NCBI RefSeq assembly: GCF_030407765.1
Contig: NZ_JASDCU010000005.1
Span: 124,001 to 188,000, forward strand
Reading direction: 5' to 3'
Source of the DNA: Microbacterium sp. APC 3901
Lineage (GTDB): Bacteria > Actinomycetota > Actinomycetes > Actinomycetales > Microbacteriaceae
DNA: 64,000 nt
Translations under genes and position numbers: made by a program
Notes under the pieces: model-generated
Told to the model about the DNA's origin: nothing
Databases searched by the model: none
Seen by the model: only the letters and a program-made list of their open reading frames with translations
Shown here: piece by piece, positions 8,817-18,082 of the stretch
Layout of the letters: the number at the start of each line of letters is the position of its first letter
Numbering within the stretch: the first letter of the stretch is position 1

Positions 8817-8822
8817 GGAGCG

Positions 8823-10154
8823 ATGACCTCCGCAGCCGCACTGCTCTCCGGGCAGACGCCCCTCGCCGTGCGCATGCGCCCAGTGTCACTCGATGAGGTG
8901 GCCGGCCAGAAGCACCTGCTGCGCGCGGGCTCCCCGATCGTCGCGCTGGCCGACCCCGCTGCCACCTCGCCGGGCGCCGTCTCGATCATCCTGTGGGGGC
9001 CTCCCGGAACCGGCAAGACCACCCTCGCGCAGGCGATCGCACGGTCATCCGGTCGCAGGTTCGTCGAGCTCTCGGCGATCACCGCCGGTGTCAAGGACGT
9101 GCGCGAGGTCATGCAGGAGGCGATCACCCAGCGTGACCTGTACGGCCAGACCACGATCCTGTTCCTCGATGAGATCCATCGATTCACCAAGGCCCAACAG
9201 GACGCGCTGCTGCCGGGCGTCGAGAACGGATGGGTCCTGCTGATCGCCGCGACCACGGAGAACCCCTCGTTCTCGGTGATCTCCCCGCTGATGTCGAGGT
9301 CGCTGCTGCTGACGCTCCAGCCCCTGACCGATGACGACGTCGGCCTGCTCGTCGATCGGGCGGTCACCGATGCGCGCGGCCTCAACGGTGCGGTCACACT
9401 GGCCGATGACGCGCGCGCTGCTCTGATCCGACTGGCTTCCGGCGATGCACGGCGTGCGCTCACCGGACTCGAGGCCGCCGCCGCCGTCGCTCTGTCGAAG
9501 GGCCAAGAGGGCACGGTGCCGGCCGCGACCGCCGACGACGTCGCTCAGGCCGTCGACAAGGCGCTGCTGCGGTACGACCGGCAGGGTGACGAGCACTACG
9601 ACGTCATCAGTGCGTTCATCAAGTCGATCCGCGGATCCGACCCGGACGCCGCACTGCACTACCTCGCCAGGATGATCGAAGCGGGGGAGGACCCCCGCTT
9701 CATCGCACGGCGCCTGGTGATATCGGCCTCCGAGGACGTGGGGCTCGCCGATCCTCAGGCCCTGTCGATCGCGGTCGCCGCCGCTGATGCGGTCGCGTTC
9801 ATCGGCATGCCGGAGGGGCGGATCCCGCTCGCCGAAGCGACCGTGTACCTCGCGACGACAGCCAAGTCGAACGCCGCCTATGTGGGCATCGACCAGGCGA
9901 TCGCCGACATCCGATCGGGAGGCTTCGGGCGGGTGCCGCTGCATCTGCGCGATGCGCACTATCCGGGCGCGAAGCGGCTCGGCCATGGTCGCGGCTACGT
10001 CTACCCCCACGACAGCGAATTCGGCATCCTTCCGCAGCAGTATCTGCCCGACGAACTGAGCGGCAAGCGGTACTACGAACCCAAGAACCTGGGTGCGGAG
10101 CGTGACATCTCGGCGCGGCTCGAGCGCATCCGCCGCATCCTCGACGGGCGCTGA
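8823..10154 (+). CDS. rarA: Replication-associated recombination protein A (RarA/MgsA AAA+ ATPase)
   Basis: A 443-residue AAA+ ATPase of the RarA/MgsA/WRNIP1 family, which acts at stalled replication forks and binds single-stranded DNA ends. Visible motifs are Walker A GPPGTGKTT near residue 60, Walker B ILFLDEIHRF near residue 113, and sensor 1 IAATTENPSF near residue 141. The C-terminal oligomerisation region includes DKALLRYDRQGDEHYDVISA and PLHLRDAHYPGAKRLGHGRG, both family signatures. Length is normal. It sits alone, divergent from the small membrane protein and followed by a separate rpsD promoter region. Confidence 0.96.
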   Translation: MTSAAALLSGQTPLAVRMRPVSLDEVAGQKHLLRAGSPIVALADPAATSPGAVSIILWGPPGTGKTTLAQAIARSSGRRFVELSAITAGVKDVREVMQEAITQRDLYGQTTILFLDEIHRFTKAQQDALLPGVENGWVLLIAATTENPSFSVISPLMSRSLLLTLQPLTDDDVGLLVDRAVTDARGLNGAVTLADDARAALIRLASGDARRALTGLEAAAAVALSKGQEGTVPAATADDVAQAVDKALLRYDRQGDEHYDVISAFIKSIRGSDPDAALHYLARMIEAGEDPRFIARRLVISASEDVGLADPQALSIAVAAADAVAFIGMPEGRIPLAEATVYLATTAKSNAAYVGIDQAIADIRSGGFGRVPLHLRDAHYPGAKRLGHGRGYVYPHDSEFGILPQQYLPDELSGKRYYEPKNLGAERDISARLERIRRILDGR

Positions 10155-10165
10155 CGCGGATCTGT

Positions 10166-10171
10166 TAGACT
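10166..10171 (+). promoter_or_regulatory. -10 element of rpsD
   Basis: TAGACT lies 12 bases after the rarA stop, giving a predicted start near 10178 and a leader of roughly 135 bases before rpsD. The -35 region is poor. Confidence 0.4.
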
Positions 10172-10177
10172 GGGTCG

Positions 10178-10315
10178 GCTCGAAACCGTGTTTTCGGGCA
10201 TCTCCTCGTTCATACCCCACCTTGCTGGCGCCCCGGCGTGCGCTTCGAGGCAGAACGCGGACGATACGTCCGTGAGTCGTGAAAGACGCGACCACGTCAT
10301 CGGAAGGATAACTTC
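10178..10315 (+). promoter_or_regulatory. Structured 5' leader of rpsD
   Basis: The untranslated leader contains small hairpins: CGAAA/TTTCG (10181-10185 with 10192-10196) and CGCGGACG/CGTCCGTG (10256-10263 with 10267-10274, 3-base loop, one G-U pair). S4 represses its own synthesis through leader RNA in E. coli and Bacillus. Whether this leader does so is inference, and it does not obviously match the Bacillus S4 leader. Confidence 0.3.
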
Positions 10316-10945
10316 GTGACCACGAAGTCCCAGGACCGCCGCAAGGTGCGCCTCAGCCGCGCACTCGGCATCCCGCTCACCCCGAAGGCCGCCCGCTACC
10401 TCGAGAAGCGTCCCTACGCTCCGGGTGAGCACGGCCGCACCAAGCGCAAGGCTGACAGCGACTACGCCGTCCGTCTGCGTGAGAAGCAGCGTCTGCGCGA
10501 GCAGTACGGCATCCGCGAGAAGCAGATGCGCAACACGTTCAACGAGGCCCGTCGTCAGGACGGCCTGACCGGTGAGAACCTGGTCGAGCTGCTCGAGATG
10601 CGTCTCGACGCCCTCGTCGTGCGTTCGGGCTTCGCCCGCACCACCGCGCAGGCTCGCCAGCTCGTCGTGCACCGTCACATCCTCGTCGACGGTCAGCTCG
10701 TCGACCGCCCGTCCTTCCGCGTGAAGCCGGGTCAGCTCATCCACGTCAAGGCCAAGAGCGAGGGCACCGAGCCCTTCCAGGTCGCAGCAGCCGGCGGTCA
10801 CGCCGAGGTTCTGCCTCCCGTTCCCGGCTACCTCGAGGTCGAGCTCGACAAGCTCCAGGCTCGCCTGGTTCGTCGCCCGAAGCGCGCCGAGGTCCCCGTG
10901 ACCTGTGAAGTGCAGCTCGTCGTCGAGTACTACGCAGCTCGCTGA
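10316..10945 (+). CDS. rpsD: 30S ribosomal protein S4
   Basis: S4 (209 aa) is a primary assembly protein of the small ribosomal subunit that binds 16S rRNA. The N-terminal part has KVRLSRALGIPLTPKAARYL and RPYAPGEHG. The S4 RNA-binding domain (RLDALVVRSGFARTTAQARQ, then VVHRHILVDGQLVDRPSFRV) spans about residues 95-155. The GTG start is preceded by AAGGA. There are no cysteines in the N-terminal region, so this is a zinc-free S4. It is transcribed alone here and followed by a strong terminator. Confidence 0.98.
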   Translation: MTTKSQDRRKVRLSRALGIPLTPKAARYLEKRPYAPGEHGRTKRKADSDYAVRLREKQRLREQYGIREKQMRNTFNEARRQDGLTGENLVELLEMRLDALVVRSGFARTTAQARQLVVHRHILVDGQLVDRPSFRVKPGQLIHVKAKSEGTEPFQVAAAGGHAEVLPPVPGYLEVELDKLQARLVRRPKRAEVPVTCEVQLVVEYYAAR

Positions 10946-10960
10946 GTTCAGCTTTTCCGC

Positions 10961-10991
10961 AGAAGGCGTCGGGGTGACCCCGACGCCTTCT
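10961..10991 (+). terminator. Strong hairpin terminator after rpsD
   Basis: A perfect 14-bp stem (10961-10974 AGAAGGCGTCGGGG with 10978-10991) has a 3-base loop, 15 bases after the rpsD stop. It is followed by GTCGTTTCC, a weak T-tract. Confidence 0.85.
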
Positions 10992-11003
10992 GTCGTTTCC
11001 GCA

Positions 11004-11009
11004 TACGAT
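11004..11009 (+). promoter_or_regulatory. -10 element before the small membrane protein/alaS unit
   Basis: TACGAT lies just after the rpsD terminator, giving a predicted start near 11016 and a leader of about 36 bases. A weak AAGGA precedes the ATG at 11052. Confidence 0.4.
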
Positions 11010-11051
11010 GGGAGCACCGCGCCCACGCGGGCCAGAGACAAGGATGGCGAC

Positions 11052-11240
11052 ATGAAGAACGTGCAGTGGTTCCTGATCGGTGTGATCGGCGGCTTCATCG
11101 CGGCGCATCTCATGAACAACGACCCGCGCGGTCATGAAATCCTCGCCGAGGTCGACGCCCGCTTCAACGAGTTCACGGGAATCGTCGGCGACGCCTTCCG
11201 CGAAGAGCAGGCTCGCCTCACCGACCCCGCTGGCGACTGA
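11052..11240 (+). CDS. Small membrane protein upstream of alaS
   Basis: A 62-residue protein with an N-terminal hydrophobic helix (VQWFLIGVIGGFIAAHLM, residues 4-21) and a polar, acidic C-terminal part (EILAEVDARFNEFTGIVGDA). An ATG with AAGGA at suitable distance was chosen. The longer frame from 10905 runs through the rpsD terminator and is not credible. Function is unknown. Similar short membrane proteins are found before alaS in other actinobacteria. It is probably co-transcribed with alaS, 80 bases downstream. Confidence 0.72.
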   Translation: MKNVQWFLIGVIGGFIAAHLMNNDPRGHEILAEVDARFNEFTGIVGDAFREEQARLTDPAGD

Positions 11241-11320
11241 CCGTCGAGGCACCCTCGCCGCGGCATCACGTCAGTCGGCACGTCTTTCCACACCTGTACG
11301 CAAGGACACCTGGCACCCCT

Positions 11321-13981
11321 ATGAAAACTGCGGAGATCGCGGAACGGTATCTCGACTTCTTCGAGAAGAACGACCATCTCATCGTCCCTTCGGCATCGCT
11401 GGTCAGCGACGACCCGTCGTTGCTGTTCACGGTCGCCGGAATGGTGCCGATGATCCCGTACCTCACCGGGGTCGTGCCCGCACCGCACCCCCGCATCGCG
11501 GACCTGCAGAAGTGCATCCGCACGAACGACATCGAAGAGGTGGGCAAGACCGCTCGTCACGGCACTTTCTTCCAGATGATGGGCAACTGGTCGTTCGGGG
11601 ACTACTTCAAAGAGGGCGCGATCCGTTACGCGTGGGAGCTGCTCACGAGCTCCGAGGCCGACGGCGGCCTCGGTTTCGACGAGAAGGACCTCTGGGTCAC
11701 CGTGTACGAGACGGACGACGAGGCCGAGGCCATCTGGCGCGACATCATCGGTCTCAAGCCCGAGCGCATCCAGCGTCTCGGACGCGCCGACAACTACTGG
11801 AACACCGGACAGCCCGGCCCCGGTGGACCTGACTCCGAGATCTTCTTCGATCGGGGCCCCGCATATGGCAAGGACGGCGGTCCGGCTGCCGACGACTCGA
11901 GGTTCCTGGAGATCTGGAACCTCGTGTTCATGCAGGACTTCATCGAGAACATCCGGGGCAAGACCGAGTTCGACATCGTGGGGGAGCTGCCCCAGAAGAA
12001 CATCGACACCGGCATGGGACTCGAGCGCGTCGCGTTCCTCAAGCAGGGTGTCGAGAACATGTACGAGACCGATCAGGTGCGTCCGGTGCTCGACCGCGCG
12101 GTCGAGCTCTCGGGCCGCCGCTATGGCGCCGTGCACGAAGACGACGTCCGCTTCCGGGTGGTCGCCGACCACGTGCGCTCGTCGCTCATGCTGCTGTCAG
12201 ACGGCGTTCGTCCGTCCAACGAGGGCCGCGGCTACATCCTCCGACGCCTCATGCGTCGCACCGTGCGCTCGATGCGCCTGCTCGGTGTCGACGAGCCGGT
12301 GTTCCCCGAGCTGTTCGCGACCTCGCGCGATGCGATGAAGTCCGCGTACCCCGAGCTCGAGAAGGAGTGGTCGACTCTCTCGGCCTCTGCAGTCGCCGAG
12401 GAGGAGACCTTCCGACGCACGCTGGCATCGGGGTCGACCATCCTCGACCTCGCTCTGGATGAGACGAAGAAGGGCGGCGGAGCCTCACTGAGCGGCTCCG
12501 AGGCGTTCCTGCTTCACGACACCTACGGCTTCCCGATCGATCTCACACTCGAGGTCGCAGAGGAGGCGGGCCTGGCCGTCGATCGCGAGGCGTTCGACAG
12601 CCTGATGCAGGAGCAGCGTTCGCGCGCCAAGGCTGACGCACGCAATCGCAAGCGTCAGCTCGCGGATGTCTCGGTGTACCGCGATCTCCGTGCCCTCGGC
12701 GAGACAGGCTTCGACGGATACTCCGAGCTCGAGGTCGACTCGCGCATCCTGGGGATCCTCGTCGACGGTCAGACTGTTCGCAGCGCTGCGGAGGGGCAGA
12801 TCGCCGAGGTCGTGCTCGCCGAGACCACTCTGTACGCCGAATCCGGTGGACAGGTCGCCGACAAGGGCGTGATCGTGGGCCCCGGGTACGAGCTCGAGGT
12901 GCTCGACGTCCAGCGCCCGGTGCCAGGACTCATCAGTCACACCGTCGAGGTCACTCGCGGAGTCGTCGCCGTCGATGATGCGGCCACGACCATCGTCGAC
13001 GCGGCGAATCGCCGTGCTGCGCGCCAGGCGCACTCGGCGACGCACCTCGTGCACGCCGCCCTCCGCGACACGCTCGGACCGACGGCGACGCAGGCCGGTT
13101 CGCTCAACCGTGCAGGTTACATGCGGTTCGATTTCTCGTGGTCGCAGGCGCTCTCCGCCGATGCACGCGCCGAGATCGAGGAGATCACCAACCGGGCCGT
13201 CAACGACGCTCTCGAGGTCACGACCCGCATCGTCACGCTCGACGAGGCGAAGGATGCCGGAGCCATGGCCCTCTTCGGCGAGAAGTACGGCGATGTCGTG
13301 CGCATGGTCGACATCGGAGGGCCCTGGTCGCGTGAGCTGTGCGCGGGAACCCACGTCAGCACGAGCGCCGAGATCGGTCTCGTCAGCGTTGTCGGCGAAT
13401 CGTCCGTCGGCGCATCGAACCGCCGCATCGAAGCGCTGGTCGGTCAGGATGCGTTCCGCGAGCTTGCGGCGGAGCGCGCACTCGTGTCACAGCTGACGAC
13501 CTCGCTCAAGACGCCGCGCGACCAGCTCGCCGAGCGTATCGCCGATCTCTCCGCGAGTCTCAAGGCTGCCGAGAAGCGCATCGCGCAGTTCGAGTCCAAG
13601 GAGCGCGCCGGTCGAGTTCCCGCCATCGCCGATGGGGCGAGCCGCGTGGGCGCGTTCCGCGTCGCTGCGCAGTCGCTCGGCGAGGTTGCTTCGGCCGACG
13701 ATGTGCGTGAACTCGTCCTCGGCGTCCGGGACCGCCTGGGTTCCGACGCGGCGGTCGTCGCTCTCGGCGCCTCTGTCAACGGTCGCCCGGTGGTGGTCGT
13801 CGCGACGAACGACGCGGCGCGTGCCGCCGGTGCCAAGGCCGGGGCGCTCGCGAAGCGTGCGGCTTCCGTGCTCGGAGGAGGCGGTGGCGGTCGTGACGAC
13901 GTCGCTCAGGGTGGCGGCACAGATGTCTCTGCCCTGCAGCCGGCGCTCGAGGCCGTGACGCAGGAGCTGCAGTCAGCGTGA
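11321..13981 (+). CDS. alaS: Alanyl-tRNA synthetase
   Basis: This 886-residue class II synthetase charges tRNA-Ala. The catalytic core begins MKTAEIAERYLDFFEKNDH and contains ARHGTFFQMMGNWSFGDYFK near residues 77-96. The editing domain carries the zinc-binding motifs HSATH (about residue 570) and CAGTH (about residue 673). The C-terminal DHHA1/C-Ala region ends with a Gly-rich segment (GGGGGGRDDVAQGGG) before the last helix. Length is full. The ATG start is set by homology because no strong ribosome binding site is visible. The stop overlaps the ruvX GTG. Confidence 0.98.
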   Translation: MKTAEIAERYLDFFEKNDHLIVPSASLVSDDPSLLFTVAGMVPMIPYLTGVVPAPHPRIADLQKCIRTNDIEEVGKTARHGTFFQMMGNWSFGDYFKEGAIRYAWELLTSSEADGGLGFDEKDLWVTVYETDDEAEAIWRDIIGLKPERIQRLGRADNYWNTGQPGPGGPDSEIFFDRGPAYGKDGGPAADDSRFLEIWNLVFMQDFIENIRGKTEFDIVGELPQKNIDTGMGLERVAFLKQGVENMYETDQVRPVLDRAVELSGRRYGAVHEDDVRFRVVADHVRSSLMLLSDGVRPSNEGRGYILRRLMRRTVRSMRLLGVDEPVFPELFATSRDAMKSAYPELEKEWSTLSASAVAEEETFRRTLASGSTILDLALDETKKGGGASLSGSEAFLLHDTYGFPIDLTLEVAEEAGLAVDREAFDSLMQEQRSRAKADARNRKRQLADVSVYRDLRALGETGFDGYSELEVDSRILGILVDGQTVRSAAEGQIAEVVLAETTLYAESGGQVADKGVIVGPGYELEVLDVQRPVPGLISHTVEVTRGVVAVDDAATTIVDAANRRAARQAHSATHLVHAALRDTLGPTATQAGSLNRAGYMRFDFSWSQALSADARAEIEEITNRAVNDALEVTTRIVTLDEAKDAGAMALFGEKYGDVVRMVDIGGPWSRELCAGTHVSTSAEIGLVSVVGESSVGASNRRIEALVGQDAFRELAAERALVSQLTTSLKTPRDQLAERIADLSASLKAAEKRIAQFESKERAGRVPAIADGASRVGAFRVAAQSLGEVASADDVRELVLGVRDRLGSDAAVVALGASVNGRPVVVVATNDAARAAGAKAGALAKRAASVLGGGGGGRDDVAQGGGTDVSALQPALEAVTQELQSA

Positions 13982-14454
13982 GCGGATTCCGCCGCGGCGT
14001 GCGCATCGGCATCGACGTCGGGCGAGCACGAGTCGGCGTCGCGCGATGCGACCCGGACGGCATGCTGGCGGTGCCCATCGAGACCGTGCAGCGGAATGAT
14101 CAGGCGATCGACCGGATCGCCGCGATCGCGGCCGACTTCGACGTGCTCGAGTTCGTGGTGGGGCTGCCCGTCAACCTGATGGGGGCTGACACGGCGTCGA
14201 CGACGGATTCTCGAGAGTTCGCCGCCGCGCTGCACGCTCGCACCGGGACTCCGGTCCGGCTCGTGGACGAGCGTCTCAGCACCGTCACCGCACACGCCGC
14301 TTTGCGTTCTTCGGGCAGATCACAGAAGAAGTCTCGTAGCATTGTTGATCAGATCGCCGCGGTGGTCCTGCTGCAGCAGGCGATCGACACGGAGAAGAGC
14401 ACTGGAAACCCGACCGGTGCCACGATTCCGCTCGATGAGGAGTCCCCCCGATAA
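13978..14454 (+). CDS. ruvX: Holliday junction resolvase-like protein RuvX (YqgF family)
   Basis: A 158-residue RNase H-fold protein of the YqgF family, implicated in pre-16S rRNA processing and proposed as a Holliday junction resolvase. The N-terminal acidic motif is GIDVGRARVGVARCDPDG. The central motif is VVGLPVNLMG and the C-terminal motif VDERLSTVTAHAAL, followed by DQIAAVVLLQQAID. The alaS-ruvX-mltG-aroE order is conserved in actinobacteria. It overlaps both neighbours (GTGA with alaS, one base with mltG), so translational coupling is likely. Confidence 0.94.
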   Translation: MSGFRRGVRIGIDVGRARVGVARCDPDGMLAVPIETVQRNDQAIDRIAAIAADFDVLEFVVGLPVNLMGADTASTTDSREFAAALHARTGTPVRLVDERLSTVTAHAALRSSGRSQKKSRSIVDQIAAVVLLQQAIDTEKSTGNPTGATIPLDEESPR

Positions 14455-15989
14455 TGCCCGAACGTGAGAGTGCTTCGCCCCAGCACGATCCGGACGCCCG
14501 CCTGGGTGACCTGTTCGAGAACCTTCCCGACCCGTCGCAGCAGATCCCGACGGTCGACAACACGCCCCCCGCACCGGGGTCCCGCAGAGCGGCACGCGAA
14601 GCGGCAGCCGTGCAGTCGTCCAGCGGTCCGGCAGGGGAACCCGCCGACACCTCGCCGAGCGAGGACGCGACGACCCGAGCGATGCCGACTGCCGCCGCGG
14701 GCGACGCTGCCGATCCACGCCCGGCTTCGTCCACGCCCTCGGCTGAAGCGGGACCGTCCTCAGACCGGGTCTCTGGCAGCACATCAGCCGAGTCCGCCGC
14801 CGCCGGTGCCTCGGCCCCTGCCGTCGCAGGCTCGGCAGCAGGAGGCCGCCTCGAGGACCTCTTCCAGGGACACCCGGAGGAGCACAGCAGCAATCGACCG
14901 CCGGTGAAGAAGAAGCGTCGCACCGGGTGCCTGGTCGCCCTCGTCATCGTCCTCGCGGTGATAGGCGGCATCGTCGGCGCAGGTGTCTGGGCATGGAACG
15001 CGTACGGCGACAGGATCAGCAACGCCCTCGGCTGGGGTGAGCCCGAGGACTGGGAGCCGGGGCTCGCCACCGGTGAGGTGCTCGTCACGATCTCTGAGGG
15101 TGACACGGGCGGACCGGTGTCGACGGCACTCTACGAAGCCGGCGTCACCCGCTCGGAGGACGTCTTCTACGACTACCTGGTGTCCGAGAACATCGCCGTC
15201 ACCTTCTATCCGGGCATCTATTCGCTGCAGGAGAAGATGACGGCTGAAGCAGCTCTCGAGGCGCTGCAGAACCCTGAGAACAAGCGTGAGAACTCAGCCA
15301 GTGTCGGCGAGGGCGCGACGATCGAGTCCTCACTGCCCGGCATGGCCGAGTCCCTCGGGATGCCCATCGAGGAGCTCCAGGCTGCGGTCGATGCGGATCC
15401 TGCGACCTACGGTGTGACCGCTCAGAACCTCGAGGGGTGGCTGTTCCCGGCTGTCTACACGTTCGACCCGGGGGTGACCGCGACGCAGGTCATCCAGCGC
15501 ATGGTCGATCGCACGAGGGAATCGCTGACCGAGGCCGGGGTTCCCGCTGAAGACGCTCAGCGCGTGCTGACGATCGCGTCGATCATCCAGCGCGAGGGAC
15601 TCACCGCAGACTTCCCCAAGGTGTCCCGCGTGATCGAGAACCGTCTCGACATCGACATGAAGCTGCAGATGGACTCGACGGCGCAGTACGGCTACGGCTC
15701 GCTCCACGAGGGCGTCGTGTCGAGCTCCGCCGAGGCCCTCGAGGACGACAACCTGTGGAACACCTACGTGCACACGGGGCTGCCCGTCACGCCGATCGCG
15801 AGCCCGAGCTACGCGGCGATCGACGCCGCGATGCACCCCGCTGACGGACCGTGGCTCTACTTCGTGACGACGAACCTCGCCACCGGAGAGACGCAGTTCT
15901 CGGTGACCTACGAGGAGCACCTGCAGGGTGTCGAGAAGTGGGAGCAATGGTGCCAGGAGAATCCAGACGGAGGATGCTCGGCCGGATGA
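14454..15989 (+). CDS. mltG: Endolytic murein transglycosylase MltG (YceG-like)
   Basis: MltG (511 aa) cleaves nascent glycan strands and helps set their length. A long disordered Pro/Ser/Ala-rich cytoplasmic region (residues 1-150) precedes a basic stretch (VKKKRRTG) and one transmembrane helix (CLVALVIVLAVIGGIVGAGV, about residues 160-179). The extracellular part has a LysM-like segment (VLVTISEGDTGGPVSTALYE) and the YceG catalytic domain. The catalytic Glu is in IIQREG at residue 381, followed by KLQMDSTAQYGYG and TPIASPSYAAIDAAMHPA. The aroE ATG overlaps its stop. Confidence 0.95.
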   Translation: MPERESASPQHDPDARLGDLFENLPDPSQQIPTVDNTPPAPGSRRAAREAAAVQSSSGPAGEPADTSPSEDATTRAMPTAAAGDAADPRPASSTPSAEAGPSSDRVSGSTSAESAAAGASAPAVAGSAAGGRLEDLFQGHPEEHSSNRPPVKKKRRTGCLVALVIVLAVIGGIVGAGVWAWNAYGDRISNALGWGEPEDWEPGLATGEVLVTISEGDTGGPVSTALYEAGVTRSEDVFYDYLVSENIAVTFYPGIYSLQEKMTAEAALEALQNPENKRENSASVGEGATIESSLPGMAESLGMPIEELQAAVDADPATYGVTAQNLEGWLFPAVYTFDPGVTATQVIQRMVDRTRESLTEAGVPAEDAQRVLTIASIIQREGLTADFPKVSRVIENRLDIDMKLQMDSTAQYGYGSLHEGVVSSSAEALEDDNLWNTYVHTGLPVTPIASPSYAAIDAAMHPADGPWLYFVTTNLATGETQFSVTYEEHLQGVEKWEQWCQENPDGGCSAG

Positions 15990-16798
15990 CCCCGCGGCGC
16001 CTCGCGGTGTGGGGAGACCCGATCGCGCACTCCAAGTCCCCCCAGCTGCACGCCGCGGCATACGCAGCTCTCGGGCGTGACTGGGAGTACACGCGCCGCC
16101 AGGTCGATGAGGCGACGTTCGGCGATGCGCTGGGCGCTCTCGACGAGTCGTGGCGGGGTCTCTCTCTCACGATGCCCCTCAAAGAGAAGGCGCACCGAGC
16201 CGCGGTGACGCACGATCGATACGCGGACCTCACCGGCGCGGTCAACACGCTGCTGTTGACCGACGGCATCCGCGGCTTCAACACGGATGTCGGCGGGATC
16301 ATCGACGCCCTGGACGAGCAGCGTCTGCTCGGTATCGAGAGGGTTCGCATCCTCGGCGCCGGGGCGACGGCCTCATCCGCGCTGGTCGCGTGCGTCGAAG
16401 CGGGAGCCCGTTCTGTCGATGTGCGTGCCCGCCGACCTGAACGAGCCGCCGACCTCGTGGCCCTGGGACGGCGCCTCGGGGTCGCCGTCTCGGCATCCCC
16501 CTTCGATGCAGACGCGGTGGACGTCGGTCTCACCGTGGCGACGCTACCCGGCGGCACGGCCCTCGACGGGGAGACCTCTGCGCGCCTGAGTGCGAGCGGG
16601 GGAGTGCTGTTCGATGTCGCATACTCCCCGTGGCCGTCGGCGCTCGCATCCGTGTGGAACGACGACCGAGCGGTCTCCGGCGAGGGGATGCTCCTGCGTC
16701 AGGCCGTCCGCCAGGTCCGGATCTTCCTGCACGGGGACCAGCGTCTTCCGCTGCCCTCGGAAGAGGCTGTGGTCGCCGCGATGAAAGCCGCCCTGTAG
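15986..16798 (+). CDS. aroE: Shikimate dehydrogenase-like protein
   Basis: AroE (270 aa) catalyses NADP(H)-dependent reduction of 3-dehydroshikimate to shikimate. The ATG at 15986 overlaps the mltG stop and gives the normal family start MTPRRLAVWGDPIAHSKSPQ. The shikimate-binding SKS and the NTLLL/GFNTDVGG motifs are present. The dinucleotide motif is ILGAGATASSALVACVEAGA, near residue 124. The lysine of the LTMPLKEKAH region matches the catalytic Lys. It heads the aroE-aroC-aroK-aroB-aroQ series. Confidence 0.93.
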   Translation: MTPRRLAVWGDPIAHSKSPQLHAAAYAALGRDWEYTRRQVDEATFGDALGALDESWRGLSLTMPLKEKAHRAAVTHDRYADLTGAVNTLLLTDGIRGFNTDVGGIIDALDEQRLLGIERVRILGAGATASSALVACVEAGARSVDVRARRPERAADLVALGRRLGVAVSASPFDADAVDVGLTVATLPGGTALDGETSARLSASGGVLFDVAYSPWPSALASVWNDDRAVSGEGMLLRQAVRQVRIFLHGDQRLPLPSEEAVVAAMKAAL

Positions 16799-16852
16799 TC
16801 ATCGGTCGTCACGCGGCACGATACGAGGCGAAACGCGTGGGAGACTAGAGCA

Positions 16853-18082
16853 ATGCTCCGCGTGCTCACTGCCGGCGAATCGCACGGCCCAGAACTCATT
16901 GCCGTCATGGAGGGTCTGCCTTCGGGCGTCCCTGTGTCCTCCGAGGCGATCCAGGCAGATCTCGCACGTCGCAAGCTCGGGTACGGGCGCGGCTCGCGTA
17001 TGAAGTTCGAGCAGGACGAGCTGACGATCTCGGGCGGCGTCCGCCATGGAAAGACCCTCGGCAGCCCCATCGCTCTGCGCATCGGCAACACGGAGTGGCC
17101 GAAGTGGATCGAGGTCATGAATCCCGAGCCCGTCGAGCTGACCGACAGGTCCCGCGGCCGGAGCGCGCCGTTGACCCGCCCCCGGCCGGGTCACGCCGAT
17201 CTCGTGGGCATGCAGAAGTACGACTTCGATGAGGCGAGGCCCATCCTCGAGCGTGCCAGCGCACGAGAGACGGCCGCCAGGGTCGCCCTCGGCGCCATCG
17301 CTCGCTCGTTCCTCGGCGAACTGGGCATCCGTCTCGTCAGCCACACACTGTCGATCGGTCCGGTGCGAGTCCCGGACGACGCTGCTCTCCCGACCCCCGA
17401 CGACGTCGATCGGCTCGACTCCGATCCGCTGCGCTGCTTCGACGCCGCGACCTCCGCTCTCATGGTGGCCGAGGTCGATGACGCGAAGAAGGACGGCGAC
17501 ACCCTCGGCGGAATCGTCGAGGTGCTCGCATACGGTCTGCCACCCGGGCTCGGCTCGCACGTTCACTGGGATCGCCGTCTCGACGCGCGCCTCGCACAGG
17601 CCCTCATGAGCATCCAGGCGATCAAGGGCGTCGAAGTCGGCGACGGCTTCGAGACCACACGCCGACGCGGCTCCGCCGCCCACGACGAGCTGTTCGCGAC
17701 CGCAGAGGGCATCTCCCGCGGCTCGGACCGCGCAGGTGGGACCGAAGGCGGCATGTCGACCGGGACCGTGCTGCGCGTGCGCGCGGGTATGAAGCCGATC
17801 GCCACAGTGCCGCATGCGCTCCGCACGATCGACGTCGCGTCCGGCGAGGATGCGACGGCACACCATCAGCGATCCGACGTGTGCGCCGTACCGGCAGCCG
17901 GCGTGGTGGCCGAAGCGATGGTGGCTGTCGAACTCGCGAACGCCGTGCTCGAGAAGTTCGGGGGCGACAGCATCGGCGAGACGCGCCGCAACCTCGACGC
18001 CTACCTCGCGGCCATTCCGGCCGAGCTGCGCACGACGCCCGCGTCCGAGGCGGCGCTCATCGCGCATGACGAGCGAGACTGA
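16853..18082 (+). CDS. aroC: Chorismate synthase
   Basis: AroC (409 aa) converts EPSP to chorismate using reduced FMN, the last step of the shikimate pathway. Family motifs include [20 protein letters not shown] at the N-terminus, [18 protein letters not shown] near residue 107, [20 protein letters not shown], and [20 protein letters not shown] near residue 296. Length fits actinobacterial AroC. GAGACT lies 6 bases before the ATG and could be a weak -10 for a leaderless start. The reading frame overlaps aroK by 17 bases. Confidence 0.97.
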   Translation: MLRVLTAGESHGPELIAVMEGLPSGVPVSSEAIQADLARRKLGYGRGSRMKFEQDELTISGGVRHGKTLGSPIALRIGNTEWPKWIEVMNPEPVELTDRSRGRSAPLTRPRPGHADLVGMQKYDFDEARPILERASARETAARVALGAIARSFLGELGIRLVSHTLSIGPVRVPDDAALPTPDDVDRLDSDPLRCFDAATSALMVAEVDDAKKDGDTLGGIVEVLAYGLPPGLGSHVHWDRRLDARLAQALMSIQAIKGVEVGDGFETTRRRGSAAHDELFATAEGISRGSDRAGGTEGGMSTGTVLRVRAGMKPIATVPHALRTIDVASGEDATAHHQRSDVCAVPAAGVVAEAMVAVELANAVLEKFGGDSIGETRRNLDAYLAAIPAELRTTPASEAALIAHDERD

